From assembly GCA_009760855.2 (NCBI GenBank), contig WPIO01000124.1, positions 932,501 to 996,500 of the forward strand: DNA of 64,000 nt, in the 5' to 3' direction. Positions within the stretch are counted from its first letter, which is position 1; each line of letters opens with the position of its first letter. This stretch comes from Cristatella mucedo (lineage: Eukaryota > Bryozoa > Phylactolaemata > Cristatellidae). Positions 51,401 to 60,955 of the stretch are shown piece after piece. A model generated the notes under the pieces. That model saw only the letters and a program-made list of their open reading frames with translations, had not been told where the DNA came from and made no database searches. Made by a program: the position numbers and the translations under genes.

Positions 51401-54400
51401 GCGTCCGGTTTCGGTGGATTGACGGACTAGCCCGGGCAGCTGCAGTTGATTGCAGTGCATTGCTGCAGAATGGTCGAGGTGAACAGTGTACAGTGAAATT
51501 ATGGGAGTACACAATAATCGACGTGTAGAGCAGTATGCAATCACAATTAGAGCTTCTAGTGTACGCTTTCTGGTCGATGTGCTGCGGCTTGCCGCAGATT
51601 TCGGCGGATTGATGTATATTGCGGTAAGGGACCGGGCCGTTGCAGTCAATGGCAATTCATTGCATGAGAACGCGTGTGCACAATGGAGCAAAATTGTGTG
51701 GGTACACTTTGAACTGAGTCTAATCCTTTATACAATGTCGATTAGATCTTCGCGGTGGCGATTTGAGGATGATGTGCAGTGGAATAGAGTGAATTACTGC
51801 AGTTTTCCAGGTCATTTCAGACGATTGCCGCCCATTGCCACAGTGCGAGGTTGCCCAGTTTTTTAATTTCACCTGGTTGTGCACACAGCATTGTGCACTT
51901 TAATATGCAATAAAAACTGGAGCTCGGTGCAGTCTATTTCGATTCTGTGTGCGGTGGATTTGGTGGATTAAAGTGGATTGCGGTATTGGCCCGGGCTACT
52001 GCAGTTGATTGCAGTGCATTGCCCGAGAACGGCCGTCCCAATGCAAGAGAAATTGTTTTAAGCGCAGTGGAGTGCGGTGAATTATGTTGCATTGCGGTAT
52101 TGGCCTGGGCCACTGCAATCTTATTTCAGTGGACCTCGTGAGAACACGTGAGCGAAATCGCGCGAAATTTTCCGGGTTTATTGCATGCGTAGCATAGTTT
52201 GATATTCCGACTTTTTGGCGCTGTGGGCAGCTGATTTGTGGTGGATTTTACGGGAACTAGAATGCATTGCAATGGATTTCGGTGGATGAATTTCGCTGGA
52301 TTGCCGTACAGGCGTCCAGCGTCGAAGCTCATTTGCATGAGTGCGCGTGCGTGCAGCGACATGAAATTTGGGTTAACAGATAAATTCAAACGTTTACTAC
52401 AAGATCAGCGCAAAATTTGAGCTCGGCAATGCTTACGTCTTATCAACGTTAGCCTAATTTGAGCGGATTGCGTTGGATTTAGGTAATTCGTCGAGTCCCG
52501 CGAATAGAAGCGCCAGCGCTCTGGCCCCTCGCCAGCAGAGAAAACCCACCAAGCCTTTCTGCCCGCACCGTAGCTTTCCACGTCTACGCTTTCGCCTCAC
52601 TCGGAAATTTCCAAATGTCATTTTCTTGGATGAGCTGCTTGTGGCCAAGCGAATTCCTCAAGGAGCGGAATGGCAGGTTTGACGAATAACCACAATCCAC
52701 TTTAGTTAAGCTCAAGTCAACCGGACATTGGCGTTTTTGAGCTCAAACTTTGAGTGAATATTAGACTACATTTTTGGTTTTATATATCTACCAGATTGTA
52801 TATCATTGTGCGCCCTCGAACTCATACAAGTGAGCTGCAAAGACGTAGGCCTGTGCCGCAATCCACATTAGGTCGCTTCAAATCAACTATAAATCAAAAG
52901 CTCCAAACATTTTGGAATATAAAGCTAAACTACATTTAAAGTGTGCCCGCACAGTTTCGCGCGATTCCGCATGTGCGTTCTCACGAAATCTACTGAAATA
53001 GAATGCAGCGGCCCAATCCAATGCCGCAATCGGCTGCAAATCCACCGCAAAACAAAAGAAATTCTGTGCTGAGAGCACCTTTTTTGAATGCTTAAGACAG
53101 TGCATTATGTGACAATTGCACTCACACAATTTCACTTGCGTTGGCACGGGCGTTCTCGTGCATTGCACTGCAATCGACTGTAACAGCCCAGGGAAATACC
53201 GCCATCCACCGAAATGCAGTGCCGTCCACAGCAAAACGACTAGAAATAGATTTCGCTGAGTTCTTATTAATGCATATTGAAGCACGCGGCGTTTTGTGTA
53301 GACCCACACAGATTCATAAAACTTTGCATCCGCACAGTCGGACAATGCGCGGCAATCGCCCAAAACGGCCCGGGAGAAGACCACAATCCACTCTAATTCA
53401 CTGCAAATCATCATCCTCAAATTTTCAACACGAATCTCCAATTTACATTTCATTTAAGACTGAACTCAGTTCAAAGTGCATCCACAAAATCTCACCCCAA
53501 AGTGCATGCGAGTTCTCATACAATGCACTGCAATGGCCCGGAACTATACTGCAATCCGCCGCAAAGCGACCAGAACGTGTACACTATAAGCTCTAATTAT
53601 GATTGCGCATTGCTCTAATTTTCGGTTATTGTGTGCTCGCACAATTTTATTTCAATTGCCACGATTATTTTGCAGCAGTAGAGTACAATCGGCTGCAATG
53701 GCTAGAGCCGATACCGAAATTCACCACGATCCGCGGCAAAACTGTCAGAAAGCGCAAACTTGAAGCTCCAATAGTGAATGCCAAGTTGCTCTAATTTGTT
53801 TGTGTAGTCTATTTGAACAATGTTTTCACTCTAAATGCTTCAACCGTCCTAATACAATACGCTGCAATCGCCTGCGATGTTCTGGGCCCAAATCGTAATC
53901 CACCATTCCTCAACAAAATACCCTGAAATCAGTTTCTCAATGCTCTCATTTTTAAATGCATACATGCGAATAATTTGCAACTGATGTCTGCGTTCAATCG
54001 ACGGCAATGCATGATAGTCGACGGAAATGGCTGCATTTTCTAGCACAATCCGTTTCAAAATCGACTATAAATTGGCTGCTTGAAGATCCAATTGGTATGG
54101 CCGATTACATTGCTCAATGTAATTTCATGTGCGACCTGTGTACAACTCCAGGGACACGGTTCCACTCTGACCGTGTGCTTGGGGCTGTGCACATGTGGTT
54201 GCACAAGGCGTGCAACGCGATAGCTCAGCTGATGTAGGGGTTTGTTCATACAACTGAGACCCTGGACAGAGCTGCACTGCGCTCGTGCACTGGAAGCGTT
54301 GGGCAATGCGCCATTGTCGAATTGTCCTCGACCATTACTTTGCGGCAGCGTTGCAAACTTTACTGCCCGCGCTCACGTGCAGTGTCGCTATTGGGGAGGC

Positions 54401-56222
54401 ATTTATTAAGCATCAGCAACCAGAGGCGCAGTGAGACCTTTCGGCGTCCGGGGACAAAGCTACTAATAGCTCCCCTCACTTGTCAAAATTGCTGTAAAAT
54501 AGCTCCACCACAGAAGAAATGCAAACAATACACTCTTAGCAGGCAAATCGAGTAGATAACGTTGTGTTAACTGCAGTACAAATATTAACTGTAATACCGG
54601 TACACGGTAGCTATCACAGCTTTAACTTTGGTGAACTTTCTGACCTGAAACGAGGCAAACTGGTCTTTTGCAGTTTGAAAGTCAATATTGTCCAGCGTTT
54701 CTGTCTCTATGCTTTACAAGGCCAAATTAGAGAGTCGGCCTTACCTCATTGATGCTCTGAGATAAGACAGGATTGTCTTCAGCTTGTTAAAGGAACGTTC
54801 AGAACTGCCAACTGATACAGCCAGGGTGAGAACAACTTGCACGACAACTCTCAAACTAGGAAACACATCCTTTCCATCATTGACAATGAAACAGGTGAGT
54901 TCCACTGGTGTCCATGTGACCAACATCTTAAGAGAGTTTTCCCGGCATCTGTGTCCTTCGGTGGATTCTTAGTTAAACTTCAACTCCACACAATGAACAT
55001 CTCCTTTTGGCATATTGTAGTGCTTCTTGGCACAGGTCTTCGTAAAATCTTGATAACACAATCTCAAGAGAGTGTAAATCACAAGGGTTTCTTTGAATTT
55101 CATCGTTGGATCCTGCAGTCTTTTCTGAATGCAGTAAATCTTCCATAAGATACTGTACCAAAATGGAAACAGAGCCCAACAGTTAAAGTTCCAACTAAAG
55201 TGTTGCAGACTACCAGATTCATTTCTTGTTTAAAGTGTTTCTCTTGAGTCCTCAGACAGTTGCTCCAAGAAAACTTCTAATGCTGTTCAGTCTACCATCG
55301 ATAGCTTTCACAGCATCCACTCTTGCACTCCACCTTGTCGCAGAGTCACGCTTGACAGTGATGGCAAAGACTGTCATCAGTTTTTCCCACCACAGAGTCG
55401 ACCTTGAAAGAAAAAAAGTAGGTGCTCTCTATTGTTCCAGAAAAGGTAATGAAAAACGAAATCTTGACTTGCATGAACTCCTGCCAAATTTTACAAAAAT
55501 TACCTTCTCATTTCTGGACACTATCCTCTTTTGGACACCTGACACAAGTGGCCAGACATGACTGCTATGTCGTCGTAGCGCAGCCAGTTAAGCCTAGCTT
55601 ATGTGGTCTAATCGTGTTTCGGTGCCTAGCCATGGCACCCTGGCTCGCTCTTGATGCTGCATAGCAGGCCGTGCTCAGTCTGGACGCGACCCAGCCCGCC
55701 TGTGGCAGGCATGATGGGGCGAGCGGACGGCAAGGGAAGTTGGAATGCGGACGAGGATTATTGACCGGTCATGTGCTTTTTGTTCTGCGAGCGCCAGCCA
55801 AATACACGGTGGTTGAAGCCTCTTGGTGTTTCTTGTCGTCACATGTTTGCCGCAAGAGCGTCAAGCTACATTTTGGTCTAGGTCGGCAAACATGCTTAAC
55901 TAGCTCAGCCAGCAATAGCTGAGTCCATTGAAACAAGACTTTCTTAAAATAAAATTAGTATTCTCGCGCGAAAAAGTTAAAAAAATGTACACAATCAATT
56001 TTGCTTCTGACGCCCCTTTGGCCTTGGCGCCAGGGGGCGCATCTGTCTTCACTACCCACTCGTCGCTGCGCCTCTGTCAGCAACCCCGGTCAGACCGGTC
56101 ATTCCTCTGAAGCATGGTTGCTAGAAAAGGCATGGCTTTTGCCAATTCACTTTAGATCGTGATTTTAGCCTGGGTTCATCCTAATAATTAATATTGCAAA
56201 CGTTTAAGTCACGATCTCTCTT

Positions 56223-56257
<35 letters not shown>

Positions 56258-58977
56258 TGCTCTTGTCTGCTGTTATCTCCCTATCTTTCTCTGTATCAAT
56301 ATACTATGCTACAACGGTGTTTGACGTAAAAGCAAGAATTGGCAGTAAGGCACTTTCAGTTGGAGCAACACTCAGAAGCAAGTGTTGTTTTGGGAACTTC
56401 TCAGTTGCCACATCATATACATTACTTCACCTCTCACCGACCTGAAATGGCTTCCCATCAAGCAGCTTATCGACTCCAAGGTTGTATCACTCACTTTTAG
56501 GCCCATCCACTCTCTTGCTCCAGCATAAATATCCGAACTACTCTTCAATCAGGTTAGCCATCGCACGAGCCTCTACTGAGTCGTGTCGTTTATTTATGCC
56601 TCGAACCAGCCTAAAATTCTTTGGAGACCGTACCTTTGGTTCGTACGCTTCCAAGGCCCGGAACTCACTCTCGAATGGCGTTACACTATCCAATAAATTA
56701 GTAAAAAAACACAAAATAAGCTAAAACTTATTGACCTGTTCTTCACGCCATTTTCTATGTTCGTGCGAATCGTTCTTTTCGTGCATATGCACAGTACTGG
56801 CATTGTGCATGTACATATATATGCGCGAGTGTCTCTATTTGCACAGTACTAGCACTGTGCATGACTTCACTAACCACACTGACATGCTTTCTTTTCAGCA
56901 AACTTAAAGTGCCTAGAAAGAGCTTGATTGTACAAACTTTTAAGTATTATTAATATTGTTATAAGTGATTCGGCTGTTTGCTGAGAGCCGCCGCATATCT
57001 GCTCTTGACAATGACGGCTTAGCTATGCATCGCTCTAGCCGATAAAGCCATCAAACTTTGATGCTGAAACGAATGGCCTGCGATTCATTGCAATTATCCA
57101 TATTAATAGCACTTCAAAGAGCCGAGTGACTTCAGTCCTAGCGACTTCAGTGGTCCTAGCAAGTAAGCTGTATTAAAGTTTTAGAGCTTATTCTACCGCC
57201 AAGACAGCACGGCTGCCAGTGTGTGCGTGGTGGGGGATTTCTCAGGAATACTGACAGCAGCCGGGTCTCTGCCTTTTCTGATTGATAACACGGTATCCTT
57301 TGGTACCACTAGCCATAAATTCCTTCTTGAGCTTATATCATCACGATCGGGCATCGTTCGCCCTGCACTGATATATGAGTAGGGGCGGGTAATCGTCAAA
57401 AATGAATTGGCTGCAGGACTTGGATAGGTACTCTCGCAGCAAACATGAGCAGCTGACGAACGAGGCGACGGCCCCAACATCTGTTGTTGGTGGTGGTTGC
57501 TCCGACTCCGAGACAGGACTTCAGTTCCTTGCACAGTTTTCAAAACGCGTTAGATAGATTGTTGTTTAAAAAAAGCGTCATGCTTTAGGAAAGGCGGTCA
57601 CACTAGGCAACTACCCGCCCCGAAAGTCCCCTCTCTCCGCCACGTGTATTTTGATTCGCTATTTGGACCGAATAAAGCTGCACACATAGCCAGTGGCTAA
57701 AATGTATGCTTTGCCCATGGGGGACTGAAGCCGAAATTATGCCGACTTTGAGTCAAGAAGAGACGCGCGAGTTTCTCTTCGACTTATATTCGATCCCCGG
57801 GAAGCTGAGCGACTAATCAATCGTTCGCTTTAAGTCTTGATCCGGAGCCCTGGCTCGCTTTAACTGCTGGTCTGCTGAATTCCTTAAATGGTCTGCTCTG
57901 CTGAATTAGTTTCGTTTTGCCTCGAAAGATGTAGGGCGCTGGGTACTATTTGCCAACTGAAAGCCACTTATTATGAGAGTATGCAATTAAAACTCATCAG
58001 CACTACCGGCCTGTAGTTATTACAGTCTTGAGGAATTGCAATGGTATATATATATGTATATGTGTGTGTGTGTGTGTGTGTGCGCGCGCGCGCGCGCGCG
58101 CGTGCGTGCGTGCGTGCGTCTATTTAGGAAGAAAAGTACGACACGTGAGCCCTCTTAGTGGAGGTGTATCCAAACTTTCATTTGAGAAGTCTTCAGAGTC
58201 AATGATGGTACACTATTTCAGAGAATCAGAACAAAAAGTGTAATTATATTAATTTACAGGTTTTCAAAGTACTTTAAATGCGCGTAGAAAAATCAAGGTC
58301 CAAGTCAAAGGTTTTACACAATTTCTTCCATTTTTATCTGTTATTAAACTAATCTAATAAATCCAATATAATGCGCATTCTGCAGTTTTTCACTCACAGA
58401 TATCCTAGACTTCTACTTGAGCTTAGGTAGTAACTTCTAGATCCATCTAGCATTTACTATATTTTACTTTTATTTCATCTGGAGCCTCCTTCCCGGCCAT
58501 CATAGAGAGAAAGCCAGCTCTTGAAGTTTTCAAGCTATGAGTGGAGCGGCACATCGAACCTTAAATTTCTGTGCTTAATCTTTTCTCTTTAATCAAAGAG
58601 ATTTAGTTGAACACCAAGATAAACCAAGAGGCCCACTGTTTCACAGCGTAAATTTAATATGGTGATTTTACTTTTCATTGCGCTAACAAAACAGAAATGA
58701 CATTCCATATTCCCATCATCTTTAGATGCTAGGGTATTTGCATACAGATTAGGAATATAAATAAAGAATTTGCATCTTGTTGCACTGACGCTTAGGTGAT
58801 GGGCCAAATACTTACCGAGAATAGCCACATTGTACGATATAATATATAGTTCAGGCAGTGATTTAGTCACGGAGCAGGAGTCAAGGATGCAACTATAAAC
58901 GCCTTCCATATCGAGGGTGACATTAGAAAATAGCAGTTTGAAGTTAAGGCTGCCGTTGGTGTCTTTTTCGACAACAC
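39219..58977 (-). CDS. Ig/FN3 multidomain protein, partial gene, seven exons
   Basis: A cell-surface or secreted immunoglobulin-superfamily protein, inferred from domain content. Exons in transcript order: 58977-58816, 44154-44033, 43717-43561, 43281-43097, 42865-42703, 42321-42191 and 39492-39219. They encode an Ig C-terminal half, two complete Ig domains and one FN3 domain. Domains begin and end in phase 1, and the three complete domains are each split by a phase-0 intron. Every junction keeps frame, which is strong evidence that this is one gene. The first and second listed exons are separated by a 14.7-kb intron holding the inverted satellite array and a hAT element; phase agreement supports the link but does not prove it. 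The N-terminal signal peptide and the membrane anchor or tail are not securely found. I do not recognise a specific orthologue; receptor kinase, receptor phosphatase or adhesion molecule are all possible. Confidence 0.8.
39493..40804. other. Intron of the Ig/FN3 gene
   Basis: Between the FN3 half exons, next to the LINE at 40805. Nothing else recognised. Confidence 0.55.
40805..41890 (-). mobile_element. LINE family 1, inverted copy lacking its 3' end
   Basis: The minus strand reads LLVLLDLSAAFDTIDHKVLL, GVPQGSVLGPVLFTVYTLPL and FHFYADDTQLYLCF, with the intact reverse-transcriptase box, up to TGA at 41343-41341. The same frame resumes and continues through the C-terminal block, but the element stops at LTFRSLHSM without 3' UTR or tail. 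Very similar to the copy at 37690-39065. Sits in the intron between the two FN3 half exons. Confidence 0.92.
42191..42321 (-). CDS. Fibronectin type III domain, N-terminal half exon
   Basis: The acceptor AATTTTTCAG precedes a phase-1 start. The frame reads EPFDTRMTVTEVRSETAALV then LVTHALEVIDFVLEVWTSDD, consistent with FN3 strands A-C. The donor GTTAGT follows AAG in phase 0 and matches the exon at 39492 across a 2.7-kb intron holding a LINE copy. Confidence 0.75.
42703..42865 (-). CDS. Ig domain B, C-terminal half exon
   Basis: The acceptor CTCGCAG gives a phase-0 start. The frame reads RQEECMSLTFQEKRSDEVKL, then IQLTIREVKSSDMGIYRCWS and ENTWGRDSTTILVT, a textbook Ig strand D-G with the DxGxYxC motif. 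The donor GTAAGC is in phase 1. Confidence 0.9.
43097..43281 (-). CDS. Ig domain B, N-terminal half exon (GC-rich)
   Basis: A phase-1 acceptor directly follows a (GTC)n run ending GTGTAG. The frame reads SRAQAKVGMSSLTIGCEISD, then SGWQRLIASPRGERDVTGGD, then RFALTD at the donor GTAAGT, phase 0. It holds the strand-B cysteine and strand-C tryptophan. The exon is GC- and CpG-rich and could be mistaken for a CpG-island promoter. An alternative acceptor at about 43257 would shorten the N-terminus without changing frame. Confidence 0.78.
43561..43717 (-). CDS. Ig domain A, C-terminal half exon
   Basis: The acceptor TTTTTCGCAG gives a phase-0 start. The frame reads DEQEVVSTTMTNGSYVYSIA, then STAGVVTCLAYNAFGNDTAS, carrying the strand-F cysteine and the typical CxAxNxxG ending. 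The residue before the cysteine block is valine-threonine rather than tyrosine. The donor GTGGGT is in phase 1. Together with 44154-44033 it makes a complete ~92-residue Ig domain. Confidence 0.88.
44033..44154 (-). CDS. Ig domain A, N-terminal half exon
   Basis: The acceptor TTTGCTGCAAG is followed by a phase-1 start. The frame reads QPRNVRTNITGSHFAKQG, then VSVFVSCLSDGQPTAEYRWL, with the strand-B cysteine and the strand-C tryptophan of an I-set Ig fold. The donor GTAAAA follows AAG in phase 0 and joins the next exon. Confidence 0.85.
45110..46165 (+). mobile_element. LINE family 1, old copy split by a minisatellite
   Basis: Pieces equivalent to YLSERFQSVNANG, a decayed motif B (GVAPRGSVFNSLLS) and DLYWHSIKTQVDFSILSLAY can be followed to 45577. 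They are interrupted by a GC-rich minisatellite, then a degraded 3' end continues to an ATT-rich tail at about 46160. Strongly mutated. Confidence 0.7.
45578..45740. repeat. 27-bp GC-rich minisatellite with palindromic edge
   Basis: The unit CGTGCGCCACCCTATACGTA plus CCCTATA repeats with 27-bp period at 45650, 45677 and 45704, with a shortened first unit at 45631. The left edge is a perfect 20-bp palindrome at 45595-45614 (centre CCTATAGG), and its left half recurs at the right edge (45715-45731). Inserted in an old LINE copy. Confidence 0.9.
46166..48384. other. Intron of the Ig/FN3 gene, mixed sequence
   Basis: Contains the GAGCAG minisatellite (48126-48184) and a GC-richer block at 47000-47460 with no supportable exon on either strand. 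Confidence 0.45.
48126..48184. repeat. GAGCAG-rich minisatellite
   Basis: Tandem GCAGGAGCAGGCAGAGCAG-type units of 18 bp with shorter subunits. Not assigned to a gene. Confidence 0.9.
48385..48890 (+). mobile_element. LINE family 2, 3' copy
   Basis: The frame contains ELLHQFHPPRALESGMDNNL, then KIVGDRSFSSAGPRLWSSIP and RFLCNDNYSPAAHYGSS, followed by the family-2 3' UTR and a GATACATTACATTA end. Confidence 0.85.
48941..49020. repeat. 40-bp tandem duplication
   Basis: CATCATTTTCCAGCGAGCC and TTGTTGAGAG occur twice with a 40-bp period. Confidence 0.93.
49325..49555. repeat. ATGATC/ATGATG palindrome-rich microsatellite
   Basis: About 230 bp of ATGATCATGATGATC-type units; each TGATCA and CATGATCATG is self-complementary, so both strands look alike. 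It sits just left of the ~170-bp satellite array. Confidence 0.95.
49760..54080. repeat. Diverged ~170-bp satellite array with an inverted right arm
   Basis: The core GATTGCCGTGCATTGCC (and variants) recurs in plus orientation near 49796, 49935, 50095, 50270, 50420, 50590, 50758, 50923, 51098, 51275, 51448, 51648, 51835 and 52008. The same core appears as its complement (CAATGCACTGCAATCGAC type) near 52995, 53162, 53345, 53521, 53683, 53857 and 54006. Spacing is about 140-200 bp, most often 165-177 bp. The orientation switches at about 52.4-52.9 kb. Units also share GGCCCGGGCC-type and GGAGCTT...CAGCCAATTT-type blocks. Monomers are highly diverged, so the array is old. It lies in the long intron of the Ig/FN3 gene. 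The short ORFs in this stretch are not genes. Confidence 0.85.
54421..56076 (-). mobile_element. hAT DNA transposon with terminal inverted repeats and 8-bp TSD
   Basis: The left end CAGAGGCGCAGTGA and the right end, read inverted, CAGAGGCGCAGCGA are terminal inverted repeats (11 bases perfect, then one mismatch). Both sides are flanked by the same octamer TCAGCAAC (54413-54420 and 56077-56084), the 8-bp target duplication typical of hAT elements. The minus strand inside encodes a degraded hAT transposase. The element is 1,656 bp, much shorter than autonomous hATs, so it is internally deleted as well as mutated. Confidence 0.9.
54600..55480 (-). pseudogene. hAT transposase relic (ZMYM/DUF4371-like C-terminal half)
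   Basis: On the minus strand, in broken frames, I read RDSATRWSARVDAVKAIDGR (catalytic-domain segment with the RWSAR motif), FPFWYSILWKIYCIQKRLQD, and RVVVQVVLTLAVSVGSSERS followed by FNKLKTILSYLRASM. The last is the hAT dimerisation signature (SVxxxERSFxxLKxIKxYLRxxM). At least one frameshift near 55270 and several stops interrupt it. It resembles the ZMYM-type, zinc-finger-associated hAT transposases found in many invertebrates. Not functional. Confidence 0.85.
56219..56253. repeat. (TC)n microsatellite
   Basis: About 33 bp of TC between the hAT element and a LINE relic. Confidence 0.95.
56320..56960 (+). mobile_element. LINE family 1, degraded copy with 3' end
   Basis: Relics of the C-terminal block (equivalents of DLHWLPVKQLID, SLHSLAPA, FFGDRTFGSYAS) precede a diverged 3' UTR with a duplicated TGCACAGTACT segment, a decayed hairpin and an ATT tail. 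Confidence 0.75.
56961..58815. other. Intron or unassigned, with one coding-like frame
   Basis: A minus-strand frame at 57193-57543 (116 codons; contains RPYSYISAGRTMPDRDDISS and ends LAAVLSWR) looks coding-like but has no clear acceptor or domain. It may be an alternative 3' exon of the Ig/FN3 gene. Confidence 0.35.
58045..58121. repeat. (TG)n-(CG)n-(TGCG)n alternating purine-pyrimidine tract
   Basis: About 25 bp of TG, then 22 bp of CG, then TGCG repeats, an uninterrupted alternating tract with Z-DNA potential. Confidence 0.95.
58816..58977 (-). CDS. Ig-domain C-terminal half exon
   Basis: A clear pyrimidine tract and GCAG precede the exon; the donor is GTAAGTAT. The frame reads VVEKDTNGSLNFKLLFSNVT then LDMEGVYSCILD, the Ig strand E-F pattern with DxEGxYxC. 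Phase 1 at both ends fits the downstream Ig exon at 44154. The strand-B cysteine half is not identified. A possible preceding exon ends at 59096 with a phase-1 donor (GTAGGT), with a frame containing YYDKPRLWQP, but it lacks the expected cysteine. Confidence 0.65.
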
Positions 58978-59212
58978 CTGCAACAAGAACCTTGAAGAGT
59001 AGCTGTCAGAGAACGATCTGATTTTGTTTCAGTTACAAATTAAACGCTAAGCTGATGTCATCATCGATCGTGTGAGATCAGTAAACATAACCTACCATCA
59101 GATGGTTTATGGTAGGTTACTCTCTGGCGATTCACATTTAATGGTTGCCACAGCCGGGGTTTGTCGTAATAATGAGCACGGTAAACGTTCATCTTGCGAT
59201 GTAGAGCTATAT

Positions 59213-59216
<4 letters not shown>

Positions 59217-59285
<69 letters not shown>
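59217..59285. repeat. (TC)n microsatellite
   Basis: About 68 bp of TC followed by CT/CCCT-rich sequence. Confidence 0.97.
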
Positions 59286-59289
<4 letters not shown>

Positions 59290-59619
59290 TCCCTCTCTCC
59301 CTCTCTCTCACACTCTCAAATCTCTCGCGAGAATGCCATTGCTGGCATTCTTACTTGGATGGCAGAAAACATTCCCAAATTAAATGGCAAAACTCTTGAG
59401 GCACTGGGTAGCTGGTGGATTGAGGCTTGCTGGCCGGTGGTTTTTGCTGGGCTTTGCATTTTAGCGGAAGACCCATTGGCTAGTCGCCCGCTACGAAATA
59501 GCCGTAAGGTGCGGACGCTAATCATGACGCGTCGCTTTCCGAGAAGGATTGGCCACAACGATCTAGTCCAAGAGTGAGCTATCGCAATATAGCGGCTGGC
59601 AATGCAGTGAGTCCTCTTT

Positions 59620-59740
59620 CTCGTCTCTCTCCTCTTCCTCTTCCTCTTCCTCTTCCTCCTTCTCCTCTTCGTCTTCCCCATTTATCCTCTTCCTCCTCCT
59701 CATCATCATTCCCATCCTCCTTCTCAGACTACTCCTACGA
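59620..59740. repeat. CTCTTC/TCCTCC pyrimidine-rich low complexity
   Basis: CTTCCTCTTCC repeats; a minus-strand frame through it encodes a Glu/Arg-rich stretch (59563-60063) that reads like a charged tail but is mostly low complexity. Confidence 0.85.
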
Positions 59741-60955
59741 GAACGATTCTGCTTTTCTCCGTTGATCGGAGAGTGCTTAGCCTCCTCGGATCCCGCATAG
59801 CCGCCGCTTTGCTTTTCAAAATCAGAGAGATGCTGGCATTCCGACTCCTTTAGTGGCCTGATGAGGTGCTCCCGTGCTCTATTGATAATTCGGTAAGCTA
59901 AAAGGGTTGTATACGGATTCATGTGGTTGGATGCAGCTGCGGTAGCCGCGGCCGCAATCACTTGGGAGGATAAAGTTAAGGCTGCATTTAGCTCGAAAGG
60001 TGGCGGCTTACTTACCAGACAGCAAAGACACGTGGGACCGTAATTGCCACTCTTAAACGACACCTATTGATGCGGAGCAGGTGTGGCGTCAGCCTTTACA
60101 TGAAACACTAGCCGATTAGTCAGACTACGTCGTGTTCTAATAAGATTTTAAAATTTGTTCCGATACTTAGTTGTCTTAATTGGTTGTTCTTAATGATTTT
60201 TTTGGAGTGCCCTCTGTGCATTGTTTTTGTTGTTCGTGTGTGTGTGCAGCTCATGTTAGAGGCCGTTAGAGCGGCATCAGTCGACCACTACATTATTGGA
60301 GTCCTTGCGCAACTGAGCGAGAGTCTTAATTCACACAATGCGTTACACAGCTGTACCTTAATCGCAATGCCACAATTGCATTACACAGCGTAATGCTAGA
60401 AAATACCCGTGTAGGGTGGAGAACTACTTGATCCTGCATAGTTCCGCATGCCGTAGTGTTGCAACTCTCTCGAAATGCTATGTAATTTCATTGGATGTAG
60501 CATACGCAAATAAAAGCATGCAAACTGTAAAAACTAGTGAAGTAGACTGTATCCTTGCGGGGGAAAAAACGCTGAGCATGAATTAAGGTCCCGCGAACTT
60601 TCAATAGAATATGGCTGCCTCTAATCCAGCCGGAAGCAGAAGCTGCTGCTTCTTCTTCCAGGATCTGATGGCCTATGCCGATGGCCGCAAGTGCTCTTTC
60701 GTGTGCACCTTGTGAATGGCGTAGGTCATCGTGAAATTTGCAGAGTTCAGGGAGTTTCAAGCGAAGCGATGGTAAGGGTCGTTACTGCGCGACGTCCGCT
60801 TGACGCGAATTCTGCAGAGCGCCTCCACCTGTGCAGCCTTAGCGAACGCACCAGAAAGTCAAACGAGGTAGCGGCGGAGGTGTGGCTCCACCGCGCTGGG
60901 GTCGAGAGACAAGCCCGGGGTCCAAGGAAGCGTCGTAAAACTCCGAAGAGTAGAG
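59741..60955. other. Unassigned region upstream of the first recognised Ig exon
   Basis: N-terminal exons of the Ig/FN3 gene should lie here or beyond 64 kb. Short frames on both strands (for example 60488-60760 minus) lack usable splice sites. Confidence 0.35.

Noticed and set aside
59563-60063. Minus-strand 166-codon Glu/Arg-rich ORF
   Set aside because: Largely encoded by CTCTTC repeats. Only about 60 codons are complex and show no domain.
60488-60760. Minus-strand frame resembling a spectrin-like helix (KFHDDLRHSQGAHERALAAI)
   Set aside because: An in-frame stop lies upstream with no AG acceptor between it and the frame, so it cannot be an internal exon.
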